64,000 nt of DNA from Fulvimarina sp040239565 (GTDB lineage Bacteria; Pseudomonadota; Alphaproteobacteria; Rhizobiales; Rhizobiaceae): the NCBI RefSeq assembly GCF_040239565.1, contig NZ_JBEHWS010000001.1:372001-436000 (forward strand), written 5' to 3'. Under the pieces are notes generated by a model. That model was not told the origin of the DNA. It saw only the letters and a program-made list of their open reading frames with translations, and searched no databases. How positions within the stretch are numbered: position 1 is the first letter of the stretch; every line of letters starts with the position of its first letter. A program made the position numbers and the translations under genes. This document shows positions 18,703-28,024 of the stretch, in pieces.

Positions 18703-19656
18703 TCAGTTCCCTTTGTCGTCGAGTTCGTCCGCGACCTGTCCATAGCTGATCAGCGCGAAGAGGGCCGATCCGCCGAGGACGTTTCCGATCAGCGCCGGCA
18801 GATGGAAGCCGATCAACGTGTCCAGCAGGCCCCGCTCGCCGATGAAGACCAGCGTGAAGGCCTCGACGGAACCAGCGACCACGTGCGCGAGATGGAAGAG
18901 GGCGATCAGCGAGGTCAGAAGCGCGATCACGATGAAGCCCGAGCCTTTCGCCGATGGCATCAGCCAGACGACTGTCGCCATCAGCCAGCCGGCAGCGATA
19001 CCGCGCAGAAGAAGGTGATGGAACGTCCCCGTCGTCGCATCCCTCGACACCTCGATGGCGGCGGCGACGATCTCCGGCGTGTCGAGGATGTCCACCGCAA
19101 TGCCAAGCGCAAAGACAGCCGTTCCAACCATATTCGCGACAAGCACAATGGACCAGAGGCGTGCGACCGCGAAGAAACCGCTCGGCTTCGGTCGTGCCAG
19201 CAGGGGGAGCACGGCCGTCAACGTAATCTCGGTGAAAAGCTGCTGGCGTCCGAGGATGACGATCAGGAAGCCGACGGAATAGCCGATGCTTTCCAAGAGC
19301 GGCGTCCAATCCGCCTCCGGCAGGTAGGCGCGCATGGCGGCCTGAGTGTAGACGGAAAAGCCGATCGAAAGACCCGCGGCGAGACCTGACCACCAGAGCG
19401 ATCGATAGGGGCGCGTCAGCTCGTCCTCGCCCTCCTGCCGCACGATCTCGTAGACCGCGAGCGGGCGCAGTTTCATGCGGTGATCGACCTCTTCCAACTC
19501 GCCTTGTGTCAGCGACGAGCCCTCATGCTCGAGCCGGTGTTCGGTCACCTCGCTGGCGTGACGTTGTCCGCCCCGCGCGAATTGCTGGATCGCCTCCTTG
19601 TTGAGGTCTCGATCTTCCCGGACGGGCGTTCCGGGGTCGTTGGTCTTCTCGGTCAT
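18703..19656 (-). CDS. Formate/nitrite transporter (FNT) family channel
   Basis: A 317-residue protein with a long charged N-terminal extension (about 95 residues, rich in Glu and Arg) followed by six predicted membrane helices typical of FNT channels such as FocA and NirC. The SLWWSGLAAGLSIGF start of helix 1 and the LVANMVGT segment are recognisable. The long acidic N terminus marks the subgroup often labelled YfdC-like. The transported anion cannot be told from sequence. The gene stands alone and its 3' end faces the lipoprotein terminator. Confidence 0.87.
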   Translation of the reverse strand: MTEKTNDPGTPVREDRDLNKEAIQQFARGGQRHASEVTEHRLEHEGSSLTQGELEEVDHRMKLRPLAVYEIVRQEGEDELTRPYRSLWWSGLAAGLSIGFSVYTQAAMRAYLPEADWTPLLESIGYSVGFLIVILGRQQLFTEITLTAVLPLLARPKPSGFFAVARLWSIVLVANMVGTAVFALGIAVDILDTPEIVAAAIEVSRDATTGTFHHLLLRGIAAGWLMATVVWLMPSAKGSGFIVIALLTSLIALFHLAHVVAGSVEAFTLVFIGERGLLDTLIGFHLPALIGNVLGGSALFALISYGQVADELDDKGN

Positions 19657-19908
19657 TCACTCGCCATTTTCGTGAAACAGTGTACGAAACCGCCTGCAGC
19701 CTAAGGCCGCGCGGTTTCGGTGTCAGTCGACACTTAGTTCTTCACGCGTGATGTTCGACACCTCGTGGCGGATGGCCGCTATGAACGGTGAGGCACGCCA
19801 GTGTGATCGGATGGCCGATCCGCAGCAATTCGCGCCCGTTCTGGGCAAGTTCTCCGCGTTAGACAGGCTTCGTTCAAGTCGCTCGGCTTTTCAGGATATG
19901 ACGGGTTC

Positions 19909-21135
19909 ATGCGCTTTCTGCTGACAGTCTTCGCCACCTTCTTGCTGGCATTCGGTCCTGCGGCTGCCAATCCATCCATGGATGCCGGCTTCGCCAAGTT
20001 CCTGAACGATGAAATCTGGCCTGAAGCCGAGGCTCGGGGCGTGTCACGCGAAACGTTTGATCGGGCGTTCCAAGGCGTTTCGCCGAACCTGGAACTGCCT
20101 GACCTGCAATTGCCGGGCTCCAGCGAAACCGTCGAGGAGATCAACTTCCAGGCCGAATTCAAGGATGGCTCGGATTATCTGTCCGAACGCGCGGTCGCTG
20201 GAATGGTGCGCGCGGGCCGGGAACTGCTGGGTCGGCATGGGGAGGTGCTCGCGCGGATCGAAAAGCGCTACGGTGTTCCGGCACCGATCATCATCGCGAT
20301 CTGGGGCCGTGAATCGGCGTTCGGCAATGCCGAGATCCCGCATAACGCCTTCGAGGTGCTCGGCACCAAGGCCTGGCTTTCCCGGCGCAAGGAGATGTTC
20401 CGGGGCGAGCTTCTGGCCGCATTGGAAATCGCGGAGAACGGCGACAGGCCGGTGGATGAAATGCGCTCCTCCTGGGCCGGCGCGCTCGGCCAGCCGCAGT
20501 TCATGCCGTCGAAGTTTCTGAACTATGCCGTCGATTTCGATGGCGACGGCAAGCGCGACATCTGGAATTCGGTGCCGGACACGCTGGCCTCGATCGCGAA
20601 TTATCTGAAGGAACATGGCTGGCAGACCGGCCGCGACTGGGGCTTCGAGGCGGATATTCCCATGGCGGTGTCCTGCACCACCGAAGGTCCCGATCAGGGT
20701 CGGCCGATTTCGGCCTATGTCGAAGATGGTGTTTCGCGGGTATCCGGCCGGACTTTTCCGGATCACGAGATCGGCGAGACCGGCCATGTCATGATGCCGG
20801 CGGGGCGGATGGGGCCGATGTTCGTTGCGACGCCAAACTTTTACGTGATCAAGGCCTACAACAATTCCGATCTCTACGCCCTCTTCGTCGGCCATGCCGC
20901 CGACCGGATGATGGGCTCCGGTGCTTTCTCAAAGGCGTGGAAGGCGTCTGACAGACTGACGCGCGGTGATATCGCGAAACTTCAGGAAAAGCTTGTGGCG
21001 AAAGGCTTCGACGTCGGCGGCGTCGATGGTCTGGCCGGTTTCAAGACGCGCCGGTCCATTGGAGCGGTCGAGAGCGAACTCGGTCTTCCTGAGACCTGCT
21101 GGCCGTCGCGCAGGCTGGTCGAAGCCCTTCGATGA
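19909..21135 (+). CDS. Lytic murein transglycosylase (MltB type) with peptidoglycan-binding domain
   Basis: Cleaves glycan strands of peptidoglycan. The 408-residue product has a signal peptide ending at PAAANP, a SLT-type MltB catalytic domain with the catalytic Glu in IWGRESAFG at about residue 139, and a C-terminal peptidoglycan-binding domain from about residue 345. The GALGQPQFMPSKFLNYAVDFDGDG segment is the usual substrate-groove signature of the family. It is convergent with nothing and precedes the ChaN-like gene. Confidence 0.94.
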   Translation: MRFLLTVFATFLLAFGPAAANPSMDAGFAKFLNDEIWPEAEARGVSRETFDRAFQGVSPNLELPDLQLPGSSETVEEINFQAEFKDGSDYLSERAVAGMVRAGRELLGRHGEVLARIEKRYGVPAPIIIAIWGRESAFGNAEIPHNAFEVLGTKAWLSRRKEMFRGELLAALEIAENGDRPVDEMRSSWAGALGQPQFMPSKFLNYAVDFDGDGKRDIWNSVPDTLASIANYLKEHGWQTGRDWGFEADIPMAVSCTTEGPDQGRPISAYVEDGVSRVSGRTFPDHEIGETGHVMMPAGRMGPMFVATPNFYVIKAYNNSDLYALFVGHAADRMMGSGAFSKAWKASDRLTRGDIAKLQEKLVAKGFDVGGVDGLAGFKTRRSIGAVESELGLPETCWPSRRLVEALR

Positions 21136-21269
21136 GCGATGGGAAAATACGGGTCTCACCGCCGCGAACGGGATTGTAATATTTTCGCCACATCTTCTGT
21201 TATGTATGGTGAACGCGTGCTGGGGAGCGCGCGAATTTGAAGCATTGGGGATGCAGTGGGGAATTTCTC

Positions 21270-22649
21270 TTGAAGCGCCGGGTTCTGATCGTCTCGCTCA
21301 CCGTGAGCGTCATCGGCGCGTCGAGTATCGCATTCGCCGACCGGGTTACGGCCCTGATCGACCAGCTGCCGATGCAGACTGCCGATAACGGCTTTTCTGT
21401 TCCGGACACGGCACCGACGCTGAATTCTCCTTTCAAGGCACAAGGCCGGGACGTGACGATCTCCGTTGCGACCGCAACTCCTTTCGGTGGCGATGACGGG
21501 ACCGCATCCGGTGCTGTTCAGGCTTTGCAGTCGATTGCGGAGCGCAATCCGGGGGTCGCGCTGAACTCTCCCGAGCTTCTCGGAAACAGCGAGCTTGCAA
21601 CCGCGTATCGGGAGACCGGTTCAGCCTTGCTGACAACGGTCGCATCCGAAAGGCCCGATACAGCGGTATCCGAGGCTGAAGCGCCACGCTCGCTCGCTAC
21701 GAAGCTTTTCGACGAGGACGACCGGACCTGGCGTTCGGCGATTTATGCCGACAGCCCGCTGGTGGGCTCGATCGTAGCCTCCGACGGCTCGCCCAGCGAC
21801 ACCGAAAGCCTGGTGAAGGCTGTGAAGGGCGCGCGCTATGTCCTTCTCGGCGAAATTCATGACAATCCGGATCATCACCGGCTTCAGGCTGGTATCATTC
21901 GCGACGCGGCAAGCAAGGACAGCACTCCGGCGGTCGTCTTTGAGATGATCCCGGAGACGTTCTCCGATGTTCTGGAAAACATCGACGATACGACCGAGGT
22001 CGATCTCTCTGATATCGCCAAGAAACTCTCCTGGAGCGAGCGCGGCTGGCCGGATTTCTCGATTTACGCGCCGGTGTTCCAGGCGGCACTCGACAACAAC
22101 CTGCCGATTGTCGCGGGCAATCTCGACCGTGAAACCGTGCGAGATCTTTCCTCCGATGCAGGTGAGAATATCCCGGCCGCAGACCGTGAGCGCCTGGGGC
22201 TCGACCTGCCGGTCGAGCCGGCTCTTGCACAGGATCTTTTGGCCGAGCTGAAAGCTGCCCATTGCGGACTTTTGCCGGACGAGGCGCTGAAGCCCATGGA
22301 ACTTGCCCAGCGCCTGCGGGACGGCGCGATGGCCGCCGCCATGATCGATGCGGCCGGCGAAAACGGCTCGGCTCTGCTGATTGCCGGTTCGGGCCATGCC
22401 CGCGAGGATCGGGGCGTACCCGCAGTCATCGAAGGACTTACCGGCAAGTCCGACTCCGTTGCCGTCCAGATGGTCGAGATCGCTGGCGTCGATGCCGACG
22501 AGGTCTCCGACTACGGCATGTCGAACGAGACGCCTGCACCGTTCGATTTCACGATCTTCACGCCGAAAGCGAACGACACCGATCATTGCGCCGAACTGGA
22601 AGCGATGATGATGAAGCGCGCCGGCGAGAAGACCGAAGCGGCCAACTGA
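21270..22649 (+). CDS. ChaN/DUF399-family heme-binding-like secreted protein
   Basis: A 459-residue exported protein with a C-terminal ChaN-like domain (about residues 190-440). The diagnostic YVLLGEIHDNPDHHRLQ motif places a Glu and several His residues in the putative heme/iron pocket. The N-terminal region of roughly 150 residues is unlike ChaN and of unknown function. I choose the TTG after GTGGGGA because it gives a proper signal peptide (LKRRVLIVSLTVSVIG...); an upstream TTG would add eleven residues and spoil it. A role in iron or heme uptake is inferred from the family. Confidence 0.82.
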   Translation: MKRRVLIVSLTVSVIGASSIAFADRVTALIDQLPMQTADNGFSVPDTAPTLNSPFKAQGRDVTISVATATPFGGDDGTASGAVQALQSIAERNPGVALNSPELLGNSELATAYRETGSALLTTVASERPDTAVSEAEAPRSLATKLFDEDDRTWRSAIYADSPLVGSIVASDGSPSDTESLVKAVKGARYVLLGEIHDNPDHHRLQAGIIRDAASKDSTPAVVFEMIPETFSDVLENIDDTTEVDLSDIAKKLSWSERGWPDFSIYAPVFQAALDNNLPIVAGNLDRETVRDLSSDAGENIPAADRERLGLDLPVEPALAQDLLAELKAAHCGLLPDEALKPMELAQRLRDGAMAAAMIDAAGENGSALLIAGSGHAREDRGVPAVIEGLTGKSDSVAVQMVEIAGVDADEVSDYGMSNETPAPFDFTIFTPKANDTDHCAELEAMMMKRAGEKTEAAN

Positions 22650-22813
22650 GCCCTTCATTTTCCTTTTTCAAAATCTGATATGCCCGCTCGGTATCGGTCG
22701 TTTTGTGGCGTCCGGCACGATTGATTAGGCTTTTGGCTTGAACTAGGGTCCGCGCCGATTCCGAGCGGACATTGGTCCGCTTTTCCGTATATTGAAACGA
22801 TAAGGACGACGCG

Positions 22814-23668
22814 ATGAGCGCCACGGATCACAGCGCCCTCGAAAAGACGATCGAAGCCGCATTCGAAGATCGCGCTTCGATCTCTACATCGACCACCGGC
22901 GAGGTGCGCGAGGCCGTCGAGGCATCGCTGGAAATGCTCGACAATGGCACCGCCCGCGTCGCTTCGCGTGGCAGCGACGGCCAGTGGACGGTCCATCAGT
23001 GGCTGAAGAAGGCCGTGCTCCTCTCCTTCCGCCTCAACGACATGCAGGTGATCGAAGGTGGCAATGGCGGTTCCGTCTGGTGGGACAAGGTGCCGTCCAA
23101 GTTCGCCGGATGGGGCGAAAACCGCTTCCGCGAGGCCGGCTTCCGCGCGGTGCCGGGCTCGATCGTGCGGCGCGGCGCATTCATCGCCAAGGACGTCGTC
23201 CTGATGCCGTCCTTCGTCAATCTCGGGGCCTATGTGGACGAGGGTTCGATGGTCGACGGCTGGGCGACGGTCGGCTCCTGCGCGCAGATCGGCAAGAATG
23301 TGCATCTCTCCGGCGGCGTCGGCATCGGCGGCGTTCTGGAGCCGCTTCAGGCCGGTCCGACGATCATCGAGGACGGCTGCTTCATCGGCGCGCGTTCGGA
23401 AGTCGTGGAAGGCTGCATCGTGCGCGAGGGCTCTGTGCTCGGCATGGGCGTCTATATCGGCAAGTCGACCAAGATCGTCGATCGGACGACCGGCGAAGTG
23501 AGCTATGGCGAGATCCCGCCCTATTCGGTGGTGGTCGCGGGCTCGATGCCGGGCAAGCCGATGGCAAACGGTGCGCCGGGGCCGAACCTCTACTGCGCCG
23601 TCATCGTCAAGCGCGTCGACGAGCAGACCCGGTCGAAAACCTCGATCAACGATCTGCTTCGGAACTGA
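22814..23668 (+). CDS. dapD: 2,3,4,5-tetrahydropyridine-2,6-dicarboxylate N-succinyltransferase
   Basis: Succinylates tetrahydrodipicolinate in the lysine/meso-diaminopimelate pathway. The 284-residue sequence has the N-terminal helical domain and a left-handed beta-helix of hexapeptide repeats from about residue 105, including WATVGSCAQIGKNVHLSGG and GVLEPLQAGPTIIEDGCFIGARS. An AAGGA ribosome-binding site precedes the ATG. Its pathway partner dapE lies about 2 kb downstream on the same strand. Confidence 0.97.
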   Translation: MSATDHSALEKTIEAAFEDRASISTSTTGEVREAVEASLEMLDNGTARVASRGSDGQWTVHQWLKKAVLLSFRLNDMQVIEGGNGGSVWWDKVPSKFAGWGENRFREAGFRAVPGSIVRRGAFIAKDVVLMPSFVNLGAYVDEGSMVDGWATVGSCAQIGKNVHLSGGVGIGGVLEPLQAGPTIIEDGCFIGARSEVVEGCIVREGSVLGMGVYIGKSTKIVDRTTGEVSYGEIPPYSVVVAGSMPGKPMANGAPGPNLYCAVIVKRVDEQTRSKTSINDLLRN

Positions 23669-23725
23669 TCAAGACGCGCTGATCGACCGCAGAGGAACTG
23701 GACGAAATCCGGCCCTCTGTTCCAT

Positions 23726-23854
23726 GGTCATTCTCGGGCTTCGGCCCGAGAATTCGGTGCCGCGGTGGTGCTTGTTCTGACAGACAAGGTCTCCCGCCGG
23801 CGCAATCACGCTTTGTCAAGACTGGATTCCCGGATCGGTGGCCGGGAATGACGG
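23726..23854. repeat. Mosaic inverted-repeat element (REP/MITE-like)
   Basis: The segment begins GGTCATTCTCGGG and ends CCGGGAATGACGG, so its ends are near-perfect inverted repeats. Inside, ATTCTCGGGC-TTCG-GCCCGAGAAT forms a ten-base-pair hairpin with a TTCG loop, and ATTCCCGG/CCGGGAAT forms a second eight-base-pair hairpin at the far end. Elements with TCATTCCCGGG-type ends are common dispersed intergenic repeats in alphaproteobacteria. Only one clear copy is in this window; a poor partial match follows the lyase gene near 32.74 kb. Confidence 0.7.
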
Positions 23855-23899
23855 ATTGAAGTGACGTTCTTCAGCCTTTCTGTCCTCGTGGAGCCGCAC

Positions 23900-24664
23900 T
23901 TGAAAAAGCTCTTCTCGTTCACGTTTCCAGCAGTTCTCGCGACTGGGTTCCTCAGCTGGCTGGTTCCCGTGCCCGGTATTCCGGACGGGCACGAGGGCAT
24001 ATGCCGGATCGCAATGGCAGGGTCTGTCGAGACGATCCTTTGCGAGGTCCCGCTCTCGTCATTCGATCTTCACCTGCGGGCGGTCGATGGTGCAGGCAAG
24101 CCCTACGAGACGTTCGAGAAGGCGGCGGCGAGCCTGTCCGGCGATGTCGCACTCGCCATGAACGCCGGAATGTATCACGAGGATCGTGGACCCGTTGGTT
24201 TGACCGTTCAGGAGGGTCAGACGGTGAAAAAAGCGGTTCTTGGAACGGGGTCAGGCAATTTCTCGATGCGGCCTAACGGCGTCTTCTACATCGAGAACGG
24301 CCGCGCCTTCGTGCGCGAGACCGAGCGCTATCTGAAAGAAAACCATACGCCGGAGCTTGCAACGCAGTCCGGGCCGATGCTGCTGATCGACGGGAAGGTG
24401 CACCCGCGCTTCATCCCGGATTCGGACAGTCGCTACGTGCGCAACGGCGTGGGCGTCAGCGAGGATGGGCGGACAGTCTATCTCGCGCTCACGCGCAAAC
24501 CGATCAATTTCTACGACTTCGCCCTGTTCTTCCGAGACACCGTCAGCGTGGAGGATGCCCTGTTCTTCGACGGACAGGTCTCGAGCCTCTCATACCCGGC
24601 GGCGAACATCGCCTACCGTCGGGATCGGCTGGGCCCGATGCTTCTCGTCACGAAGAAGGACTGA
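23900..24664 (+). CDS. Secreted phosphodiester-glycosidase (NAGPA-type) domain protein
   Basis: A 254-residue exported protein of the phosphodiester glycosidase family (the fold of human NAGPA and bacterial YigE-type proteins). Typical motifs are ALAMNAGMYHEDRGPVGL, TQSGPMLLIDG and a C-terminal block around FFDGQVSSLS. I start at the TTG after GTGGAGC because it begins a signal peptide (LKKLFSFTFPAVLA...); an upstream GTG would add 13 residues. The substrate is unknown; other family members act on phosphodiester-linked sugars in the envelope. It lies between dapD and dapE, among cell-wall genes. Confidence 0.83.
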   Translation: MKKLFSFTFPAVLATGFLSWLVPVPGIPDGHEGICRIAMAGSVETILCEVPLSSFDLHLRAVDGAGKPYETFEKAAASLSGDVALAMNAGMYHEDRGPVGLTVQEGQTVKKAVLGTGSGNFSMRPNGVFYIENGRAFVRETERYLKENHTPELATQSGPMLLIDGKVHPRFIPDSDSRYVRNGVGVSEDGRTVYLALTRKPINFYDFALFFRDTVSVEDALFFDGQVSSLSYPAANIAYRRDRLGPMLLVTKKD

Positions 24665-24670
24665 CCGCGT

Positions 24671-25393
24671 TCAGGACCCCGTCGAGGTCGCAGGCGTCTC
24701 GACGCTGCGGCTCGAGACATTGGTCGTCGGCGCGGACTCTTCGGTGGCCGTCGTCGTAGGCGTTGAAGCCTTGCGCTTGGCGATCTCGGCCATATGCGCC
24801 TTCACCTTGGAGCAGTAGCTGGAGGCCGAGCGGGTCATGCGGGTCGCGCGGTGACCGCCCTTGTACTTCATCGCCGTACGGCAGACGTCGTGATCGGCCT
24901 TGTCCCAGGCGCCCTTCAGATATTTCATGCCGTAGCGCAGATTGGTGTCGGCATCGAAGAGGTCGCTGGCAGAACCGGAAAAGCCCATGGCGCGGGCCGT
25001 GGCCGGCTTGATCTGCGACAGGCCGTAGACGCCGGCGCCCTTGGCCTTCGGATTGTACCGGCTTTCGACGCGCACGAAGCCGTAGGCCATTTCCACGGGA
25101 ATGCCGTTCTCCTCGGCGTGCTTCTCGATCAGCGCATCGATTGCGGCGCTTCCCGATACGGTGCCCGCTTCGGCGGCCTGAGCGATTTCCCGTGCCGCGA
25201 TTTCCCGGTCACGCGTGAAGACCTTTTCGTCGCTGATCGCCGCGACGGCCGCCTCGCTCGGCGCATCGGCGGGCCGTGCTGTCGGCAGGGGCGCGGCGCT
25301 TTCCAGAACGGAAGCCGCATTCGGTACGCAGGCGGAGAGAGACATCGCAGCGAGGGCGACCACGATGAGAGGGGCGCGGGAAGAGCGGAGCAT
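24671..25393 (-). CDS. Lytic transglycosylase (SLT domain) lipoprotein
   Basis: A 240-residue lipoprotein with lipobox LSAC after a short signal. I start at the ATG giving that signal rather than 28 codons upstream. The SLT/goose-lysozyme-like domain spans about residues 80-190, with the catalytic Glu in FVRVESRYNP and the GVYGLSQIKPATARAMGF signature. The tail is Thr/Ser/Glu-rich and low complexity. It is divergent from dapE, so the two could share a regulatory region. Confidence 0.9.
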   Translation of the reverse strand: MLRSSRAPLIVVALAAMSLSACVPNAASVLESAAPLPTARPADAPSEAAVAAISDEKVFTRDREIAAREIAQAAEAGTVSGSAAIDALIEKHAEENGIPVEMAYGFVRVESRYNPKAKGAGVYGLSQIKPATARAMGFSGSASDLFDADTNLRYGMKYLKGAWDKADHDVCRTAMKYKGGHRATRMTRSASSYCSKVKAHMAEIAKRKASTPTTTATEESAPTTNVSSRSVETPATSTGS

Positions 25394-25544
25394 GGGAGGG
25401 GTCCGGCTTGTTAACTTTGTCTGATCCGCTCGGCTTTGATCGCGGCAAATCGGTGGCGGTTGCGCGGCCGGTCGCATTCCCTTTCGCGCTGTGGCAAAGA
25501 CGCATCGTCAGGCCCAGCCAGAAGTACCACCGAACGAGCCGCAC

Positions 25545-26756
25545 ATGCCTTCCGTTGCCGATCTGACCGATCCCGCCGCCGTCTTGAGCGAGCTAATCCG
25601 CTGTCCCTCTGTGACACCGGCCGAGGGCGGTGCCTTGTCGACGCTCGACGCGATGCTGACCGAACTCGGCTTCGATGTCGCGCGGCCTGTGTTCTCCGAT
25701 GACGATACGCCGGATATCGAGAACCTCTTCGCGGCGAGGGGTGCAGGGCCGCATCTCTGCTTTGCAGGGCATACGGATGTCGTGCCAACTGGCGACGAGA
25801 GCGACTGGAGCCTGCCGCCGTTTTCCGCCGAAATCCGTAGCGGCGAGCTTTATGGCCGCGGTGCGGTGGATATGAAGGGTGGGATCGCCGCCTTTGTCTC
25901 GGCCCTTGCGCGGCGCAGAGCGCGCGGCGAGGCCTCCGACGGACGTCTCTCCCTGCTGATCACCGGCGACGAGGAAGGCCCGGCGATCAACGGCACGATC
26001 AAGCTGCTCGATTGGGTCGCGCAACGCGGCGAAAAGCTGGACGCCTGCATTGTCGGCGAGCCTACGAATCCCGAAAAGCTGGGCGACATGATCAAGATCG
26101 GGCGGCGTGGCTCACTTTCGGCCAATGTCGTCGTCACTGGGCGGCAGGGGCATGTCGCTTACCCGCATCTCGCCGACAACCCGCTGCGAACGGTCACCGC
26201 GATCGCGGAGGTCCTGCTTGAAAAGCCGTTCGACGAGGGCACGGAGGCTTTTCCGCCGACCAATCTGGAGATCACCTCTATCGACACCGGAAACGACGCG
26301 ACGAACGTCATTCCTGGCCGGGCGCGGCTGTCGTTCAATGTCCGCTTCTGCGATCTCTGGACGCCCGACACGCTCAAGGCCGAGCTTATTGCCCGCGTCG
26401 AAACGGCGCGAACAGGACTGAAATATCGAGCCGGCAAAGAACCCGCGGAGGTCTCGGTCGAGTGGCGCGGGCGGCCTTCGGATGCGTTCCAGACGCGCTC
26501 GGAAGACCTGATTGTGGCGCTTTCCGGTGCGGTTGCAGCGGTGACCGGGAGAACGCCACAGCTTTCGACGACGGGCGGAACCTCAGATGCCCGCTTTATC
26601 AAGGACTTCTGCCCGGTTGTGGAGTTCGGTTTAGTAGGTCAAACTATGCATATGACCGACGAGCGTGTGGCCTTGGCCGACCTAGAAGCTTTGACCGAGA
26701 TCTATGACCGATTCATATCCCGCTGGTTCTCCGCAAACCCCGCGTCCCGCGCCTGA
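25545..26756 (+). CDS. dapE: Succinyl-diaminopimelate desuccinylase
   Basis: M20-family dinuclear zinc hydrolase that releases succinate from N-succinyl-LL-diaminopimelate. The 403-residue product carries the metal and catalytic motifs: the HTDVVPTGD His and Asp, GRGAVDMKGG bridging Asp, the ITGDEEGP general-base Glu pair, and a C-terminal His in LVGQTMHMTDE. The frame is open 18 codons further upstream; I start at the ATG of MPSVADLTDP, which matches family length. The end overlaps the next gene by 53 bases. Confidence 0.95.
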   Translation: MPSVADLTDPAAVLSELIRCPSVTPAEGGALSTLDAMLTELGFDVARPVFSDDDTPDIENLFAARGAGPHLCFAGHTDVVPTGDESDWSLPPFSAEIRSGELYGRGAVDMKGGIAAFVSALARRRARGEASDGRLSLLITGDEEGPAINGTIKLLDWVAQRGEKLDACIVGEPTNPEKLGDMIKIGRRGSLSANVVVTGRQGHVAYPHLADNPLRTVTAIAEVLLEKPFDEGTEAFPPTNLEITSIDTGNDATNVIPGRARLSFNVRFCDLWTPDTLKAELIARVETARTGLKYRAGKEPAEVSVEWRGRPSDAFQTRSEDLIVALSGAVAAVTGRTPQLSTTGGTSDARFIKDFCPVVEFGLVGQTMHMTDERVALADLEALTEIYDRFISRWFSANPASRA

Positions 26757-27336
26757 TTTGAGCGAAGTCCTCAACAATTTCTCTGGCGTATGGGCGCTCA
26801 TGATGGGCCGCAGGGAGGGGATGTCACGCCTCGATGTCTCGGCCGACGGTTTTTATCGCTCCTTCTCGGCAATTCTCGTCGCCCTGCCGGCGCTGATCCT
26901 TTCGTGGGTCGAATTCGAGGCGGGTAGCCGGAGCGATCAGACTGGCAATGTCGGAACGGCCCAGGCCTTCGGGGCGCACCTGCTCGCCGATCTGCTCGCC
27001 TGGATGCTGCCGATCGTCATCCTCATCCTCGTCGCCAAGCGCATCGGCTGGAGCCGCAAGGTCTCGCCGCTGGTCGTTGCGACAAACTGGGGCGCGGCCC
27101 TCGTTACATGGCTGTTCGCACCTTACCTCGCGCTCGTCCTGCTGGTTGGCATGGGACCGAATCTCGCCCTGATCGGCGCAGTCCTCTCTCTCGGCTCGCT
27201 CGTGCTCACCGCCCGGCTGTGCCGCACGATTCTCGACGACTGGCCGACGGCGATCTTCCTGACCGCCGCGATGCTGGCGACCGGCCTGTTAAGCTATGGC
27301 GTGGTGATGGACCTGACCGGCGTTCCGCTGATCTGA
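26704..27336 (+). CDS. Yip1-like membrane protein
   Basis: A 210-residue protein with a Pro-rich cytoplasmic N terminus (about 20 residues) and five predicted membrane helices. The fold and spacing resemble the bacterial Yip1/DUF1282-like family; function is unknown. The ATG lies inside the 3' end of dapE in another frame, giving a 53-base overlap that implies co-translation. An internal ATG downstream would lose the first helix, so I keep the overlapping start. Confidence 0.75.
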   Translation: MTDSYPAGSPQTPRPAPDLSEVLNNFSGVWALMMGRREGMSRLDVSADGFYRSFSAILVALPALILSWVEFEAGSRSDQTGNVGTAQAFGAHLLADLLAWMLPIVILILVAKRIGWSRKVSPLVVATNWGAALVTWLFAPYLALVLLVGMGPNLALIGAVLSLGSLVLTARLCRTILDDWPTAIFLTAAMLATGLLSYGVVMDLTGVPLI

Positions 27337-27358
27337 CGTCCGCCCGAGCTTCGCTGTC

Positions 27359-27829
27359 TCAGCCGACGGCGATCGAGACGATCTCCGCGTTACTTGTTCC
27401 GGCCTTGATCTCATCCCCGACGCTCTTGCCGACGAGGTTTCTGGCGAGCGGAGACAGATAGGAGAGATAGCCCTCGCGCGGATCGGCCTCGTCGATGCCG
27501 ACGATGGTGAAGGTCTGCTCCCGGCCGTCCTCGCGTTCGATCGTCACGCGCGTTCCGAACTGGACGGTCTGCGGATTCTTGTCGGGCTGAACGAGTTCGG
27601 CCGTGGCGCGGCGGGCGCTCCAGTAGCGCAGATCGCGATGGATCGTCGCCAAAGCAACCTTGTCGTTCGCCTCACGCGCGGCTGTGCGCTGTTCGTTGAG
27701 CGCCTGAAGTTCGGCGTCGATTTTCTTGAGACCGCGCGCTGTGACGATGTTCGGATCATTGCCAAGATCGCGGTCGGGCAGGACCTCGACCTGATCTTCG
27801 TTCGGTTCCTTGACGAAGGCGACACTCAT
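27359..27829 (-). CDS. GreA/GreB-family transcription elongation factor
   Basis: A 156-residue member of the GreA/GreB family, which enters the RNA polymerase secondary channel and stimulates cleavage of backtracked transcripts. The C-terminal FKBP-like domain runs from about residue 80 (VQFGTRVTIEREDG...) to the end with the SPLARNLVGKSVGDEI signature. The N-terminal coiled coil (about residues 30-75) is present. The ATG six codons into the open frame gives the usual start. Whether it is a GreA or GreB ortholog or a side paralog is not clear. Confidence 0.88.
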   Translation of the reverse strand: MSVAFVKEPNEDQVEVLPDRDLGNDPNIVTARGLKKIDAELQALNEQRTAAREANDKVALATIHRDLRYWSARRATAELVQPDKNPQTVQFGTRVTIEREDGREQTFTIVGIDEADPREGYLSYLSPLARNLVGKSVGDEIKAGTSNAEIVSIAVG

Positions 27830-28024
27830 AAAAAACCCTTTCGCCATGAACTGGCGATCATACGCCCGATTGAAGACCCGGCGTCTGAACCCGCGCCGTG
27901 CTTTGGCGTTCAGCCTATCCCGTTACGATCGAAAGTAAAAGAATCGGCGGATTCGGCTTTGCCCTGTTCAATGGAGACCGGAGAGCAAATGCCTTTCGCC
28001 CGAAAGGCTTTCTGGCGATGATGA

